Below are positions 10,879-23,640 of a stretch of DNA of 64,000 nucleotides, in pieces. The stretch's first letter is position 1. Every line of letters begins with the position of its first letter. The position numbers and the translations under genes are program-made. Source of the stretch: Cryptomeria japonica (lineage: Eukaryota; Streptophyta; Pinopsida; Cupressales; Cupressaceae); contig NC_081415.1 of the NCBI RefSeq assembly GCF_030272615.1, positions 374,623,392-374,687,391 on the forward strand, read 5' to 3'. The notes under the pieces were generated by a model. It saw only the letters and a list, made by a program, of their open reading frames with translations. It did no database searches and was not told where the DNA came from.

Positions 10879-11832
10879 CTACATCTTGTAGAATCTCCTC
10901 TTTTCAGGAGAGATATCAGCTAGGAAGATTCCAATCTCCATGAAGTGTCTTCGACTCTCAATCCAACTTGCTTCCATTCGTTCAGAGGAAAACATCACAA
11001 CCTCCTCTACAATAGTCTTGGCTTCTCGAGGGTCAGACTCTTGGGCTATATATTCGCAAATGCCTTTTCCACAGATTACCTTAGTGGGCCTGACATCAAT
11101 GTCATATTCTAAGATCTTGGTAATCCAGTTTTCCCTTTTCTCTATAATGTCACCCTCCATTATATATTCCTTGACTAAAGGATGTATGACATACATAGTA
11201 GTCTTATTGCAGGAAATGAAATGTCTGAACGTTTTGAGGCCTTTGACAATGACCAGTGCTTGTTTTTCAACAAACTTGTATTTAGCCTCATACTCCTTTA
11301 GAGTTTTGGAATGAAAGGCTATGGGATTCTCACCCTTTTTATCTGCATCTTTCTAGGTTAGTACCATGGCAATGCTATAATCGCTAGAGAAAACATACAT
11401 TATGAAATCCCTAGACATATCAGGGTTTGAGAGTACTAGAGCAGAAGAGATGGCGTCTTTTATTTTTTCAAATGCCTCTTTTGCTTCAAGAGTCCATTTA
11501 AAATGTATTTCCCTTTTAAGCATTAGTGTGATAGGCCTCGCCATTCCAGCAAAGTCTGAGATGAAACAGCTAACAAAGTTGACTTTGCCTAGGAAGGACT
11601 GAACGCCCTTCTTGTTGACGGGAAGAAGATGCTCTTTTATTGCCTTCACTTGATCTAGATCGATGAAGACTCCTTCTTTTGACACTATGTGTCCCAATAA
11701 TTTTCCTTGCAGAACCCCAAAGATGCATTTGTTTGGGTTCAATGAAATGTCGAATTTCAAGCACTTCTGGATAACTAGCTCGAGATGATCGAAATGATCT
11801 TCTTTATGCTTTGAAAACACCGTCAAAGCCAT
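10879..11832 (-). pseudogene. Gypsy RT end and RNase H remnant (remnant G)
   Basis: The segment 11,832-11,353 contains the RT thumb and connection region typical of Gypsy pol (SLNPNKCIFGVLQGKLLGHI, then FLGKVNFVSCFI) and the beginning of RNase H. The segment 11,196-10,879 continues RNase H with RENWITKILEYDIDVRPTK. They are separated by a stop near 11,350. The RT catalytic site just upstream reads YLDG where YLDD is expected, and the frame then shifts. It is therefore inactive. Confidence 0.8.
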
Positions 11833-11858
11833 CCAAGTAGATGAGGATTATTTATTAA

Positions 11859-12350
11859 TCAACTCCTTAAAATCCATATCCATAACCCTCTGAAAAGTGG
11901 CACCTGCGTTTGAAATCCAAGCGACATTTTTTGGTAAGCAAATTTTCCCCATTTGGTTGTGAAGGTTATCTTATGTTGGTCTTCTAGCTTTACCAACACT
12001 TGGTTATAACCTGAGAATCCATCCAGCATCGAAAACATCTCCGACCCTGCCACGGTGCTTAACAATTGTTCCATTGGTGGCAAAGGGTAATGGTCTTTTA
12101 GAGAGGCTTGGTTTAAGTCATGGAAGTCCACACAAAGCCAGATATCCCCATTCTTCTTTATGACTGGTACCAAATTTGATACCCATGTACTATTCTTGAT
12201 GAGGTAGACAATCTTGGACTCTATCAATTTCTTCAGTTCTTGCGCCATGAGAACCTCAATCTTCGGATTGACAGGTCTCTGCTTCTGTCAAACCGGCTTG
12301 GCCCCATCGACAAGTTCAATGGTGTGTTGAATGATGCTTGAATTGTAACC
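11859..12350 (-). pseudogene. Gypsy reverse transcriptase N-terminal remnant (remnant G)
   Basis: Minus-strand RT fingers and palm sequence. It includes SKIVYLIKNSTWVSNLVPVI, CVDFHDLNQASLKDHYPLPP and FSMLDGFSGYNQVLVKLEDQ, all classic Ty3/Gypsy RT blocks. A GAKP-type motif lies further upstream near 12,300. The frame breaks near 11,880 before the YxDD box. Nothing like gag or protease is found beyond 12,370, so the element is truncated at its 5' side. Confidence 0.85.
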
Positions 12351-12370
12351 TTTTAAATCCTCATCTATTT

Positions 12371-14472
12371 GTTTAATTCAAACTATCAACGATATTTCTA
12401 ATTTATCAAAGCATCTTTCTTGCTTTGTGTAATTTGGTTAATTGGTTTTTGTAAGGCAGAATTAAATTCCATTTAATAAAGTTACAACAAATTGGAAGGA
12501 ATTAACTAGATTAAAAAGAAGAACTTGTTAACATCACATTAATGCATATTTATATAAGATATAAACATATTTGAGTGCCAAGTAATTTGAATTCTGATAA
12601 AAAAAATTGGATGTATGTGAACTCTGTAGCCATGAAGGGAGGTACCGGTCTCAAACATTTTTAAGATAACTCTCATTAAAGATCTATTTTTTATCTTTTC
12701 AAGAAGTAAGTAGAAGTAGAAGTCATAAGGGGTAATACATCTGTTTCAAACATTCATGTCATGTTGAAGTGGATGTAAATCAGGTTTTTTATCACAGTTA
12801 GCATGAATCTACTTAAGATATGAGAAGGTACGCCCACCAAGGTTTAGCAAACCCTAAAGAGAAGAAGACATCTTCTCTTAGAAGATTCTTGTTTGTTAGC
12901 CAAGTCAAATGCATAACTTGATCATAGATATTGACATACTCTTAGGGTTTTACAATCTATTGATTTGGGAACCATCAATTACATTGACTATTTTTCTCAG
13001 CTCTATTTTTTAATTAATCATTATATGTGATCAAAAGGAATGAAGAATGACATTGAATTTATACTTTAGATCCCTACTAGACCTAGAGGTCATAGGTGTC
13101 TATCAAGCATCAATGAAGTCAAATTATTTCAATTGGGAATTCTTATCAAATTTTTCTATTTTCAGCTTCATTTTCTTTAAACTTATTTTCATGTTGTTAA
13201 TTGTTAGCAAAGGCACCCCTCATTCAACCAAACAAAGAAGAGAACTATGGTAGAATTATGTCATTCTTCAATTATTAGAGATGAGACCTTGCTAGATTAG
13301 CTATATCACAGGTACTCAATGATTATTAAAAAATTAAGTGTATATAATTTACATATTAATGAATTGCAATCAGATTTCAATGACTTGATCACTATCCATT
13401 CACCACCACATGACAACTTGTTTCGTTGTTTTATTCTCTTGAAATTTTTTAGTTTGAAGACTCTCCACATCATCCAAGCAGTTAAAGGGAGAATGAGTCA
13501 TCAAAAAATCTCATGCTCCGCCCTTCTCCTCAAAGTGGTTCTCCTGCAATTGATTTTGGTTAGTGATGGTATAGCATCAACCTTGGGATTTGTACTCTGC
13601 ATGTGATTGTGAGTATCTTTTTTGGTTTCTTTAGGTGGTGTTCCTTTTTTTGTCTTGCATGATTATCAAACATACCCTTGGGTATACTCTTTATTTTTAC
13701 AAGCCTGTAAAATGAAAATGTTACATATGTACATGGATTTGAAGGTTTTTTCTGCTCCCTTATTTCTATAGATGAAATTTAGGATCAATTGTATAGGTTC
13801 TGGAATTTTGATTTAGGCAAGTAGAAATAGTGTTTTTGTGTTGAGTTATAGAATTTAGTGGCCAAAAAATCATATGCTTATGTAATAGTTTAGCTATTTT
13901 TTTAAATAGAGATGGAAACGATGTAAAATTGTCTCTAGAGTGTACTCATATTTCCATATAAATCAAAATATCAAGTATATCTTGATTTGTAGTTGCAATT
14001 TATTTGATATTGTTTAGTGTGTTCATGGGTTTCTTTTAATGAAAGAAGTAAATTTTATGAGAACAATTAGGATTTGTAAGTAAAATATTGTGATTTAAAT
14101 ACAGACACATTTCTATAGCGTATAAATGAGAAAGTTCAAATGATTTGAGTTAAAGCTATTATGTGGGTATGTTTTTATATTTCCATCTAGACTCCATTTT
14201 CGAATAATTAAGGCACTAATATGTTTAGAGGTTCATATTATGTTCAAAAACATTCAAGATCAAAATACATTTTAATTTCTTGTTTCTAGGAGTAAGTTTA
14301 TCTTAGAATTTTCTTCCAATTATTTAAAGAATGTTGGTAATCCAAGAATGTAACTATATTTGAAATTGATCAAACTTTCCTTGTATATATTCATTGGAGG
14401 ATATCTTGTATAAAAAACAATGTATGTGCATAACTAGAGTAGGATTTTAAGAAATTGTATAGGGAGACCTAT
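12371..14472. other. AT-rich stretch with no recognised gene
   Basis: About 2.1 kb with only short open frames (68 codons at 13,047 and 95 codons at 13,319 on the plus strand) that resemble nothing I know. There are no terminal repeats, no tRNA and no convincing regulatory sites. It may be old repeat sequence beyond recognition. Confidence 0.5.
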
Positions 14473-14810
14473 TGAATATCTAGGCAACTAAGAGAGGAGG
14501 GGGCGGGGGGGGGGTCAGTCATTAAAATTTCTTTGATTCTTTCACACATCCGGAGTAATCAAGAGACTTAATTAAATTAGATATAACATGAAGAACACAT
14601 ACACACAACACATCACATAAAGAACACCAACAATGGCGTGGAAAACCCAAGAAGGGAAAAAGAACAGAGAATGTCAGTTCTCAATATAAAACACTAATTA
14701 AAGTGATTTTTACAAAGGGTGGCTCACTGCTAGAATGCCCACTGTAGGAGGGCTCACTGCCTATAAAAAGGCTCACTATCAAAGAAAGAAAGAAAGAAAG
14801 AAAGGTAACC
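14473..14810 (-). repeat. Copia-type LTR fragment H
   Basis: Read on the minus strand, this ends with a C-rich run followed by CTCTTAGTTGCC and ATATTCA, like the U5 ends of elements A, B and D. Upstream in the same orientation it has the shared LTR block (CCCTTCTTGGGTTTTCCACG, 14,634-14,662). No primer site lies beside the 14,473 end. The other boundary is uncertain; a TGTTGG-type end at 15,949-15,954 is possible but unproven. It may be a solo LTR or a decayed 3' LTR. Confidence 0.55.
14781..14804. repeat. (AAAG)n microsatellite
   Basis: Six tandem AAAG units within the presumed LTR fragment H. Confidence 0.9.
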
Positions 14811-17800
14811 TACCAGTATACTGCAAAACATTTAATTAGACAATTGAACCTAATGCATTGAATTAGAGAATTGGTTCAATAGTTTTGACTTAAGTTAATA
14901 GCTTACTTAAAAATTGGTGTACTATGCTCTTGACACAAGTGGATTAGTATTTACAAGTTACCATTGTCTCCCTAGGGCATTGGCTCCACTACTAAACTTA
15001 ATGTCAAATATGTTACGATTATCACTTTATAATTTCCACCATGAAGTAATGACCTATCAAGCACCTCTATGTATCTAGATGATTGACCTCACCATGTCCA
15101 TGGCCATCAAGAACATTTGTGACTATTCAATGCAATAACTTCATATGAAACATTCTATCACTGCTTCCCTCTAACACTTTTAGTGCATACAACTAACTAC
15201 GATACTTAAAACACCACTACTCAACATGAGACACACTACGCAACCAAAGCACCTTCCATTAGTCATTGCATTATTAAAATCAGTTGCACAACTACATGCA
15301 TAATGCACCCTGTATGCTAGACCTCCTTAATGCACAATGCTACATAGCCTATCTCCCACATGAACATGAACATGGGCATATGTATGAGCATGGTACTTAT
15401 GTACAATTCCCTCTATTTAAAAACATTGATGACGAAACAAGACCTATATGCAACCAATCATGATCTTACAACATAATATATTGCGGTGGTTATATTACCA
15501 CGTGAATCCTCATTTAAAACACTAAGTATGCCAAACTATTTCCTTTTATTTCAGATGACAGCCTTAGGCTGATTTGGGTTTCCATGGAGCTATGTGCATC
15601 ATCATCATGGGTATACTTTTATAGTCTAATTTTGGTGATTTCAGCAAGGTCTTATTTTATGCCATCAATCAAGTCATAGTGTCAAATAAGGTATGTATGT
15701 TCTTAGTTGCATCATAATCATGTAATGCATCCATGTGTCCAGCTTTAGTTTCATTTATGTGCCAAGGGTGTCATGGTGTAAATAATAAAGCATTTTCATT
15801 CATTGCCTTAGTCACATTTTTGCATCACTTTATTTTGACATAGTAACTTACTTAAGTCAATGAGATACTGAAATTCAACTAATAAAAATCATAGAATAAC
15901 GAAATCTTAAATGACAACTGAACTACTCATGAATGAACATATTGAATCCAACAAGTTTCATGTACTATATCAAGGACTTCAAAGTTGCAAATACTAATTA
16001 TCATTACGAGAGTTTCAACTACTTCTTTCAACTTACATAAAAATAGAATTACAACACTTACGTGGGAAGTCCAAACTATTACATATACTCATGATTATAA
16101 TATTGTTGTTGTTACAATAAACATAATTGTGAGTACTACTCACTTCTTTACAATAATCCAAATCTAGTACAAAATGACAAGATCTCAATCATAAAGTGAT
16201 ATGGTACAAAATCTGCTCCAAAGATTCAAATCCGCATAAGAAGAAATCTCCAAGACCGTGCACGAATAAAAACACCAACAAGAGGGAAAAACCCCAAAGG
16301 CAAAAATCTCCAACCACCTGACCAATGTGGAACCTACAAGGAACCACCCCCCGAGCTAGGAGATGTCACTAGGTCCCAACTCACACACTAAGCTTGGGTT
16401 GATGCTTGACCAAAAGACTGACTTCAACACGTCACGTACTCAACATGCTTTCAAATATCACAAAGAACATTAAACTCTAGAGACCGGTAACATAAAGCAA
16501 ATCATGAGAATAACAAAAGGGACTTACATGCACAAGAGAGTGTCATCGCATGCCAGAAACAAAAAACGGGCACAAGCCTATAGGCATGTGGAGCCATCTC
16601 GACCTTGAGAAAGAGACCAAGGGAGATTGACTTACCATCTCCATGGTCTTCTCATGATAAGTTATTATCTTTTTAGATTATCTAACTACCCATACCCATT
16701 CATTATTTAGTTATCACTTAATTATAAAATGGAAAACTCCCTTATGCCCATGAGCTCTTAACTTCATGCATCCTTACAAGGAACCTCATGATAGCCCATC
16801 TCTCATGACCCCAGGTAACATAAAGGATCCCACTCCCTTGACATGGACCCTAAAAAAAATGTGAGAGTCTCTACAAAGATAAAGAAAACTAACATAAACA
16901 ACATGCCATACATAACCATTCACAAGCATATATTCAACATAGGGCATTAACAAGTATGCAACGAGCCTCTTGACTTAAGAGTGCAAATCCAAATATAAGT
17001 CTACTGCAACAAAACTAAACAACTCAGCGGTGTCTCCACACTCGTTGTCCAAGTAGAAACAGTGAGCAAAAACAACCTCATGTCATGAACCATCATGAGG
17101 GCAGGCAAGAAACAAAATCCAAGCAACCATAAAAGGACCGACTGAAAAGTAACTGAATCAAAATTATGACAATATTAAAGCAGCCTCTGGTATCAAACTT
17201 AACTCGCAACACGAAAATACGTTTACAATAGATAAACAATAAAAATAATTACAGGGCAGTGAATACCTCGCTCTTAGCCCGCGCTAAAACTTGCATGTCA
17301 GAACCAACTAGACCTAAACAAAGTGTTCAAACACCCAGCTGCAATGAATTAAATTAAAACAAACCAATCATGCTGATAACACACATATATGTATGATAAA
17401 CATGTCATATTCAACAAAATTCGAGAGAAAACTAAATGCTATGCATCACAGTCAAGAATTCGTACAAATCTTTGGTGTGGTTTCACTACCCAACCATCTA
17501 GTTTGGGGCAGCGAAGGTCATTATTGTTTTCTGATAAGGTTTATCTCTTTTTCGTGATAACTACAGTAAATTAAAACTAATTACACTATGTTACAAGTTG
17601 AAAAGAGAGAGCTTGGTTAAAATTCGGGTGAGTTTTCCTAATTATCACCAGAAGAGATAACAGTTTTGGTTGTAAGGTTGAACAATAAAATTCCAATATA
17701 AACACATATATTTATATATGCTATAGGTTGAATCATCTCTAAATCCCAATTTGCTTGTTATTGGGTTTCATTTTTTTTTTTTTTAAACATATGCATATGC

Positions 17801-17838
17801 AAAACAAGTTTGTTGCCAGCTAAAATTATTGAAATAAA
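14811..17838. other. Non-coding AT-rich region
   Basis: No gene is recognised over about 3 kb. Segments around 16,240-16,420, with AGAGGGAAAAACCCCAAAGG, recall LTR-type sequence but cannot be assigned. A short CATCATCATCATGG tract is at about 15,596-15,610. Open frames of about 60 codons at 15,985 and 17,389 look accidental. Confidence 0.45.
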
Positions 17839-18011
17839 AATCTGCATATAGCAGATTGGGATATCGCATACCACAGATGATGTAGGTTATCATATTTTAA
17901 ATCATTAGTTCTATGTTGCAGATTTATTTCTGCTTAACTATCTAATTTGGTTCTTAATTTTTTTTAATGCAAAGGCAAGTATTATTTTATATGTTGCAGA
18001 TTGAAATCTGC
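17839..18011. repeat. Three copies of a GCAGATT/AATCTGC inverted-repeat motif
   Basis: The motif occurs as AATCTGCATATAGCAGATT (17,839-17,857), GCAGATTTATTTCTGC (17,918-17,933) and GCAGATTGAAATCTGC (17,996-18,011). Each can form a small hairpin with a 7-bp stem, the middle copy with a mismatch. The function is unknown. Confidence 0.6.
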
Positions 18012-18130
18012 TCGGGAAGGTGAGCCCCCACACTCCATGGCGTGGGTGGGCAGAGCACCTCCCCACAGTGTGGGTGGTGCCTACACCATCCCATGATGTG
18101 GGGCGTGGGCAATTCCCAGCCCAATCATGG
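18012..18130. other. Short GC-rich patch in AT-rich DNA
   Basis: About 120 bp rich in CCCCAC/GTGGGG words, including several GTGGGT/ACCCAC copies on both strands, sits just after the third palindrome. The 87-codon minus-strand frame across it shows no recognisable protein. It may be part of a decayed repeat. Confidence 0.5.
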
Positions 18131-18948
18131 TCTCTAAAACATTTACATAGCCAGCATAGCAACAACAAAAAATGTAGATAAAAATTATATATTCCAAACA
18201 AATAAATGAGTGGAATCGCAGGACAATACTCTGGACAGGGGAAGATATATATTCAGGTTTATTACCGTATTCAAAAAAGAGACATCAACAAATTTACCAA
18301 TATATCAGTTAGATTTCGAATTCAAACATGGGTAAACAATATATAGTTAAATTTCTCCATTCAAACACAACCAACAGTGAATTAAGTTTGAAATCCACAA
18401 AGCCCAAATTGTCTCAAGACAATTTTAACAACAATCCCTTCTATTCAAAACCCTAAAATGCAACACATATTCCATGTTGAAATCATAGCAGGGAAATAAA
18501 ATTGAACAGGGAAAGAAAACAAACAATCCTACCTTTTACCTTGTGTGATGGAAGAGAAGCCTGTTGCAGATCTTTGCTCACCTCCAGCACAACCACAAAC
18601 CAGCCTTCTCTACTTCAAATTTTCCAGCCAATACCAATCTATGAGACCCAAAATCCTTCTATGGCAAGCAAAAAAAAAAAAAAAGGAAAATATGGAGAAT
18701 TTTCACCAAATTGAGGAATAAAGAATGATGCAAATGCATTCACAGGAACACTATTATTTTCTTTCCCAAAGTAAGATGCCCTAGCCTATTAATAAAATAT
18801 TCTTCAATTCATATAATATTATTGTTCACATTACTTAGATTAATGTTCCCATTTCATTTTATGGGAATTCAAAAATAGAATCATACAACATATAGATATG
18901 TTAATTATTTCGAATTAAAATTGTAATAAAACATATAACAATTAAATA
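18131..18948. other. Non-coding stretch with a poly-A run
   Basis: No gene is recognised. A run of 14 or more A lies at about 18,668-18,682. On the minus strand the DNA around 18,520-18,720 resembles an untranslated leader with a GT-type splice donor (AAGGTAAAAG), but this is weak. Confidence 0.35.
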
Positions 18949-19028
18949 ATAATATAAAAGCAAATATAAAAGCGGAAATAAGAGTAAATATAAAAGGGTG
19001 AGTATAAACAAAATAAGTATAAAAGGGG
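18949..19028. repeat. Degenerate tandem repeat, (A)AGTATAAAAGGG-like units
   Basis: About five units of the type AATATAAAAG with A/G-rich linkers repeat at 15-20 bp spacing. They could pass for TATA boxes but are better explained as a local tandem repeat. Confidence 0.55.
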
Positions 19029-20900
19029 AAATTATTTTATTATTTACCCTTATTAATTTTATTATTCAATATATTAATTATCACCAAAAATCAAATAACT
19101 GTTTAAGGCGAAAGAATTTAAATGATTATAAATAGTTGTAACTCAAAAATCGCTAAATCGTAATAAATCAAAATAACGCTAAATTCAACTCAAAGCGTAA
19201 ATAACAAAGTGATCAAGGAGTATTAAAACATCAAATGCCAACTTAGTAAATCAAAACAGCGTTATTAATTAAATCCAGGTAGACATTATTAAATAACTTA
19301 AAATTAATATTATCAGATAATTTAAAGTGGCACTATTAAGGAAATTTGAGTAAACATAATCGAACGCACGACTCACCATACAACATACTCACATACCGAG
19401 ATGACATGACAAAATGGCGAAACTCACCAAGAATGACGACAATACTAGCGACCAACTAGACTTAGTGTATGAGTAGGGGCTAATGACATCTCTGACCAGA
19501 TATTGTCATTGGGAAGAGTCACACTCATACCTGTCAAGCCAGGGGAGCTCACACCCAGTTTCTCAGGAGGAATGAGTGCCTAGTACATGCAATCCCTACA
19601 ACCACAAATGATACATGTGCATATATACATATACATATATCCATACATCACAAGCATGAGGGTGAATATCGCAATGACACATCTACTCGCAATCAGCGAT
19701 GTGACGTTGATTCTCCCATGCATACAGTCAAATAGTATCCATACAGAAGACACACACACAACTCATGAAGTGTCGCATGATAAGTAAATTAAATTGGGGT
19801 TAGTAAATCTATTTCATAATAAAGCATAATCCATGAATTCTATCAAGTACATAATAACAAGATATTGTCTCTAACCATCTATGCATTGATCATATCATAA
19901 TCCACATAGCAAATCAAAATCACATAACATCATAACTACACATGAGAAAAGTCCAAAATATCAAATATCATGAAATTATGTAATGTCTAACATCCAGCAT
20001 CATCATCTAAGCAATGTGAGAACCCATAATTGATCTAAACATCATACGTGTCTAATCATATCCATCATACAAAAATAGGAATTCTGATCAAGTCTGTCAA
20101 AAATGGAACAAGGGTTTGTTCAAGAGTGGACTCTACACCATCTTCCGTGCAACCATCAGATAATGTGAGTCCCCATAATGTCTAACATCCTAAATCGAAA
20201 TCTTGAACATCCTTCCTTCTCAGCGAACCTATCGTGGGTGTTGCATCAACCAGGTCAAGGAGGGGCACTACACAACATCAATAATCAGATCCTTCCTTCT
20301 CAATCTTGAATATCTTAAATAACAATGTTGCACTTTTTCTCATGCTAACACAATCAGAACATCCTCATATAAATATTGTCTTGTGGGAAGCATAATCTTC
20401 GAAGTCAGCCAAAACAGAGATCTGAAATAGGTAAACACTAAACATTTCAATGGTGGGAAGGAATGAGAAGTGGACCATACCACAACACACATCATCAGTT
20501 AGATCAACACGTAACAACCATTACAAATTCCAGACCCAAATTATGACTCACATGTTGCACCAATGCTGCTATACATCCTCAAATTCTGGACTTGATCTGA
20601 ACCCAAAAACCATTTCCCAATACAACAAAAATAAGAATGAATACAATCAATTAATACCATATCTGATAAACAAAAATATCCAAATCACCATCAACTCAAC
20701 TAATCCATATTGAAACACATCTTCTAGAGCACCAAAGACTTTGGGGACACATCTTTCAAAGAACCAACACCAAGAACATATGTTGACACTAATAACAACT
20801 ATTATGTTGGCATTAATGATCCAACCAATCATACTCATTAACAACATATTTGCAACAAGACCTACCTTGGTTCTACAAAACCTAAAGTGCAGAGGATGTC
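19029..20900. other. AT-rich region between repeats and remnant F
   Basis: No gene is recognised. Two nearby copies of ATCCTTCCTTCTCA occur at about 20,209-20,222 and 20,289-20,302. On the minus strand TGTAGTGCCCCTCCTTGACC begins near 20,273 and looks like an LTR start, possibly the 3' LTR of remnant F. I found no partner copy, so this stays a suggestion. A (TA/CATA)n tract is at 19,620-19,650. Confidence 0.4.
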
Positions 20901-20939
20901 ATCATATAGTTGAATCCTTCTTGTTGACCACTGAACTCA

Positions 20940-21440
20940 TAACCTAGATTGGTTAATTCGTAGGTGTTTTGGGTCAATCAGTTGGTGTAACTAACAGTGG
21001 TGATGATTATTTTGTGTCTATTAGAGGAAGTAGTGTGGATCTTTCCTATGATTTCAAGTCCCATTGGAAGAAGGGACATGGACAAGTAACCGATTGATGT
21101 TTTTATGCTAGTGCATGAATTAGGTCTCCATGTATTTGATATTGATGGTACTTTTTGACAAATTGGTAAGCATCTCATTTAATAGTGGGCCAACAATATT
21201 TGATTTGTATGACCTTCTTAGCTAGAGTTGGACCACTAGAATAAGCTTCACATATATCACTGTGTACTTTGTGCAATGCCATTTGTGTTTTTGTTGAGTT
21301 GAGACATCTAAGAAGAGTTATATCCAAACACCTTTGGTATAAGGTATCTTTGATAATGTAATGAGAGGATTGGAAAATGTCTTACATTGGTTGTTTGACA
21401 GGTTTGGTGGAGGATTTGATCATGAAGACGGTTGTAAATG
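20940..21440 (-). pseudogene. Gypsy integrase remnant (remnant F)
   Basis: The minus-strand segment near 21,178-20,978 contains PMGLEIIGKIHTTSSNRHKI. This corresponds to the start of the Gypsy integrase core, where a WGLDIIG-type block is usual. The first catalytic aspartate is replaced by glutamate here and the frame is interrupted repeatedly. It sits downstream of the RNase H remnant on the same strand, as expected for Gypsy pol. Confidence 0.65.
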
Positions 21441-21830
21441 TCTTTATATCAAGGATAATCAAGAAGAAAAAAATTGCACACCAATTGGAATTTATGAATA
21501 TAGAAAGAGGGAATCATAAGTTGTTCCACCAAGAAGTCACATTGTTGTATGTTATGAGGAATATCAAGTAGGGATTTTATGGTATCCATGACATCTACTT
21601 CTTTGTTTTGTGCTCTAGGAACATGGTCAAACAAAATGAAATCAAAATACTACTTAAAGTTATTGACCATCTTCTTTTAAGGATTTAGCTTTTTATCTTT
21701 TCTTAAGAACTCAACATTGACTTGTTGCACAACTAACTGGGAGTCACCATAAATACTATGATCATGATCCAACTAACTTTAGAGTATAAATGTTCAAGCC
21801 TACTCCTCCATCTATCATGACTCGACATTT
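21441..21830 (-). pseudogene. Gypsy RNase H remnant (remnant F)
   Basis: On the minus strand the DNA encodes GDSQLVVQQVN followed by FLRKDKKLNP and then FDHVPRAQNKEVDVMDTIKS. These are the second half of a plant Gypsy RNase H, where the HVPR block precedes the usual AD residues. Stops interrupt the frame. The RT domain that should precede it is missing, because protease-side sequence lies directly upstream, so an internal deletion removed RT. Confidence 0.75.
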
Positions 21831-22380
21831 TTTTTTTCACTTTTGAACAAAGAATTCAAGGTGGAGGGTATTGTTTGTGTGGAAGGACATCATTATCTAT
21901 GAAGGTAACTCGGTGGGTAGTGCCAAGATGTCCTACCAAAGCTTAAATTTTAATGATATTTATGTTTGTGGGAATTAAGGAATCTTGAAGTAGTTTGTCT
22001 AAGACAACTTTTGGATAGGTGATATGAAAAGTAGCTCAAGAATGGATATTTGCATAGACATATTTCCTAGATGATCCAAGAGGTTGTACCAATTTGACAA
22101 TTGGGATTTGGAAGTGGCCCATTATAGGGTCACTTTTGATCTACATGTAGTAACAACACAATCAAATTTTTTAATGGTGATAGTCGAGATATGGTTGTTT
22201 GTCTAATGGATGTGATCAATTGTATGTTTGTATTCTACATTGGTATAATTAATATTATTATTAAAATCAGTTCGTGAACTAGAGGCATTTTCATTTCCAT
22301 GGCTATGGAAAGGATATTTGTACTACGATTTGTTTTAAAGGATCCAAATAGATTGTCTACCACTACATCCCCCTATCTAT
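21831..22380 (-). pseudogene. Gag-protease linker remnant (remnant F)
   Basis: Minus-strand residues near 22,050-21,850 (SILELLFISPIQK, then ALVGHL) align with the segment before the protease in element C (SISELLKVSPMYKEILEKAL, MVGHL). The protease active-site block itself is not found. The homology to C places remnant F in the same Tat-like Gypsy group. Confidence 0.55.
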
Positions 22381-23640
22381 AAGATCTTGGATAATGTTCT
22401 TCAATCTAAAAAATCTATAGGTTTTGTGTCTCGTTGTCCTATGGTATTCACAAAAGTCATTATCATTCCACCATGTGGGTTTAACTTGTAGTTCATTGTG
22501 TTTAACTTCTGGTAAAGTGATAACATTTTTATTGTATGTACTTCTTTAAAGTTGATCCAATTGGTTTCCCTAACTACACGTATTTGCATCTTGGATTTTT
22601 TTTAGTCCTAGGACAACCTCATTGTGAATTGTTTTGCACAACATTTGATATTTAATAATTGTTTGTTGTTTACTAGAGGTACTTGGAGGTTCACCATAGG
22701 TTGTGCCTTATTAACCACCTTTGCATCTACTACACCATCTTTTACTATGTTCTTATTGTTTGACTAAAATATAATTTTATCATTGGATGTTGTCTAATTG
22801 TCTTAGGTCTCGTAAAGACTTTTTCAAGTTCTTTTGATATCAGGGATTTCTTGATGGATACACCCTTTTTTATTACTTCATCAAATTTATTGGACCATTT
22901 GACTTGAATATGGAACATCATTTCTTGGTTGATATTTGCTATGAATATTTGAATGATTTATTTCTTAATTATGTAACAAGGATTTTACTAGCTAAGTTTC
23001 TTCATCTTTGCAAGAAGGAGGTGAAGGATTCACAATGGTTTTGCTAGGTGTTACAAAGATCTATCATAAACATGTCATATTCAATTTTATAGAAGTGTGT
23101 GATGAACTTATCTGTTAGTTCGTATAATATCTAATGTCATGTGGTAGGTGAGAAAACCACTTAATAGATTGCCCACCATGACTTCATGGAAAGAGGTAAT
23201 GAGATAATTGTAATTATGTGATACCTCTAGGAAATTTATATAAAATTCTCAGATATGTTCTTGTGGGTCACCCTTCATTCTGTATTTTTTGAAATTTAAT
23301 ATTTCAAAGTTATTGGGAAGAGTAGAATTCATATTTTTCAATCATATGGATAAGACAAATATCCTCCATTGTGTATGTCTTTTTTGGCCCACCTATCTGC
23401 AAGTTGGTTATCTGTTATTACATGTTTTGTAATTGTTGAGTTAGGATGTCCATTGAAATATTTATGTTTTGGTTTTGGGGTACAAAGTTTTGATTGTGTG
23501 ATGGGTCCAAAGGGGTTGGTTCCTTGGTAAGTGGATTGTGTTTTAAAAGGTGTAAGGTTATGATTATGTGTGAAAAATATTTTAATTTTTTATGTGTCAT
23601 TGGTTGTAAGGTTTGGTTCAAAGGTTTCATGTATGTTTGG
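22381..23640 (-). pseudogene. Gypsy gag remnant (remnant F)
   Basis: Minus strand. The best-conserved piece (about 22,490-22,385) is KPTWWNDNDFCEYHRTTRHK followed by LKNIIQDL. It matches the zinc-finger-like end of gag in element C (KPNWWNDNHFFNYHQNKGHQ). Further upstream, near 23,440-23,340, a segment with ILTQQLQNM and YTMEDICL matches the C gag segment with LTQQMQTLQQQ and YSLEDICPYP. The intervening capsid region is heavily decayed. No function can remain. Confidence 0.7.

Noticed and set aside
13047-13606. Two plus-strand open frames of 68 and 95 codons as possible small host genes
   Set aside because: Composition is like the surrounding AT-rich DNA and no family or splice structure could be supported.
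17180-17200. CCTCTGGTATCAAAC as a possible tRNA-iMet primer site
   Set aside because: It diverges from TGGTATCAGAGC after seven bases and no LTR end lies next to it.
17938-18201. 87-codon minus-strand frame across the GC-rich patch
   Set aside because: No recognisable domain, no conserved start context, and it spans repeat-like sequence.
18949-19028. Cluster of TATAAAAG words as promoters
   Set aside because: They occur in a short tandem repeat with no gene on either side.
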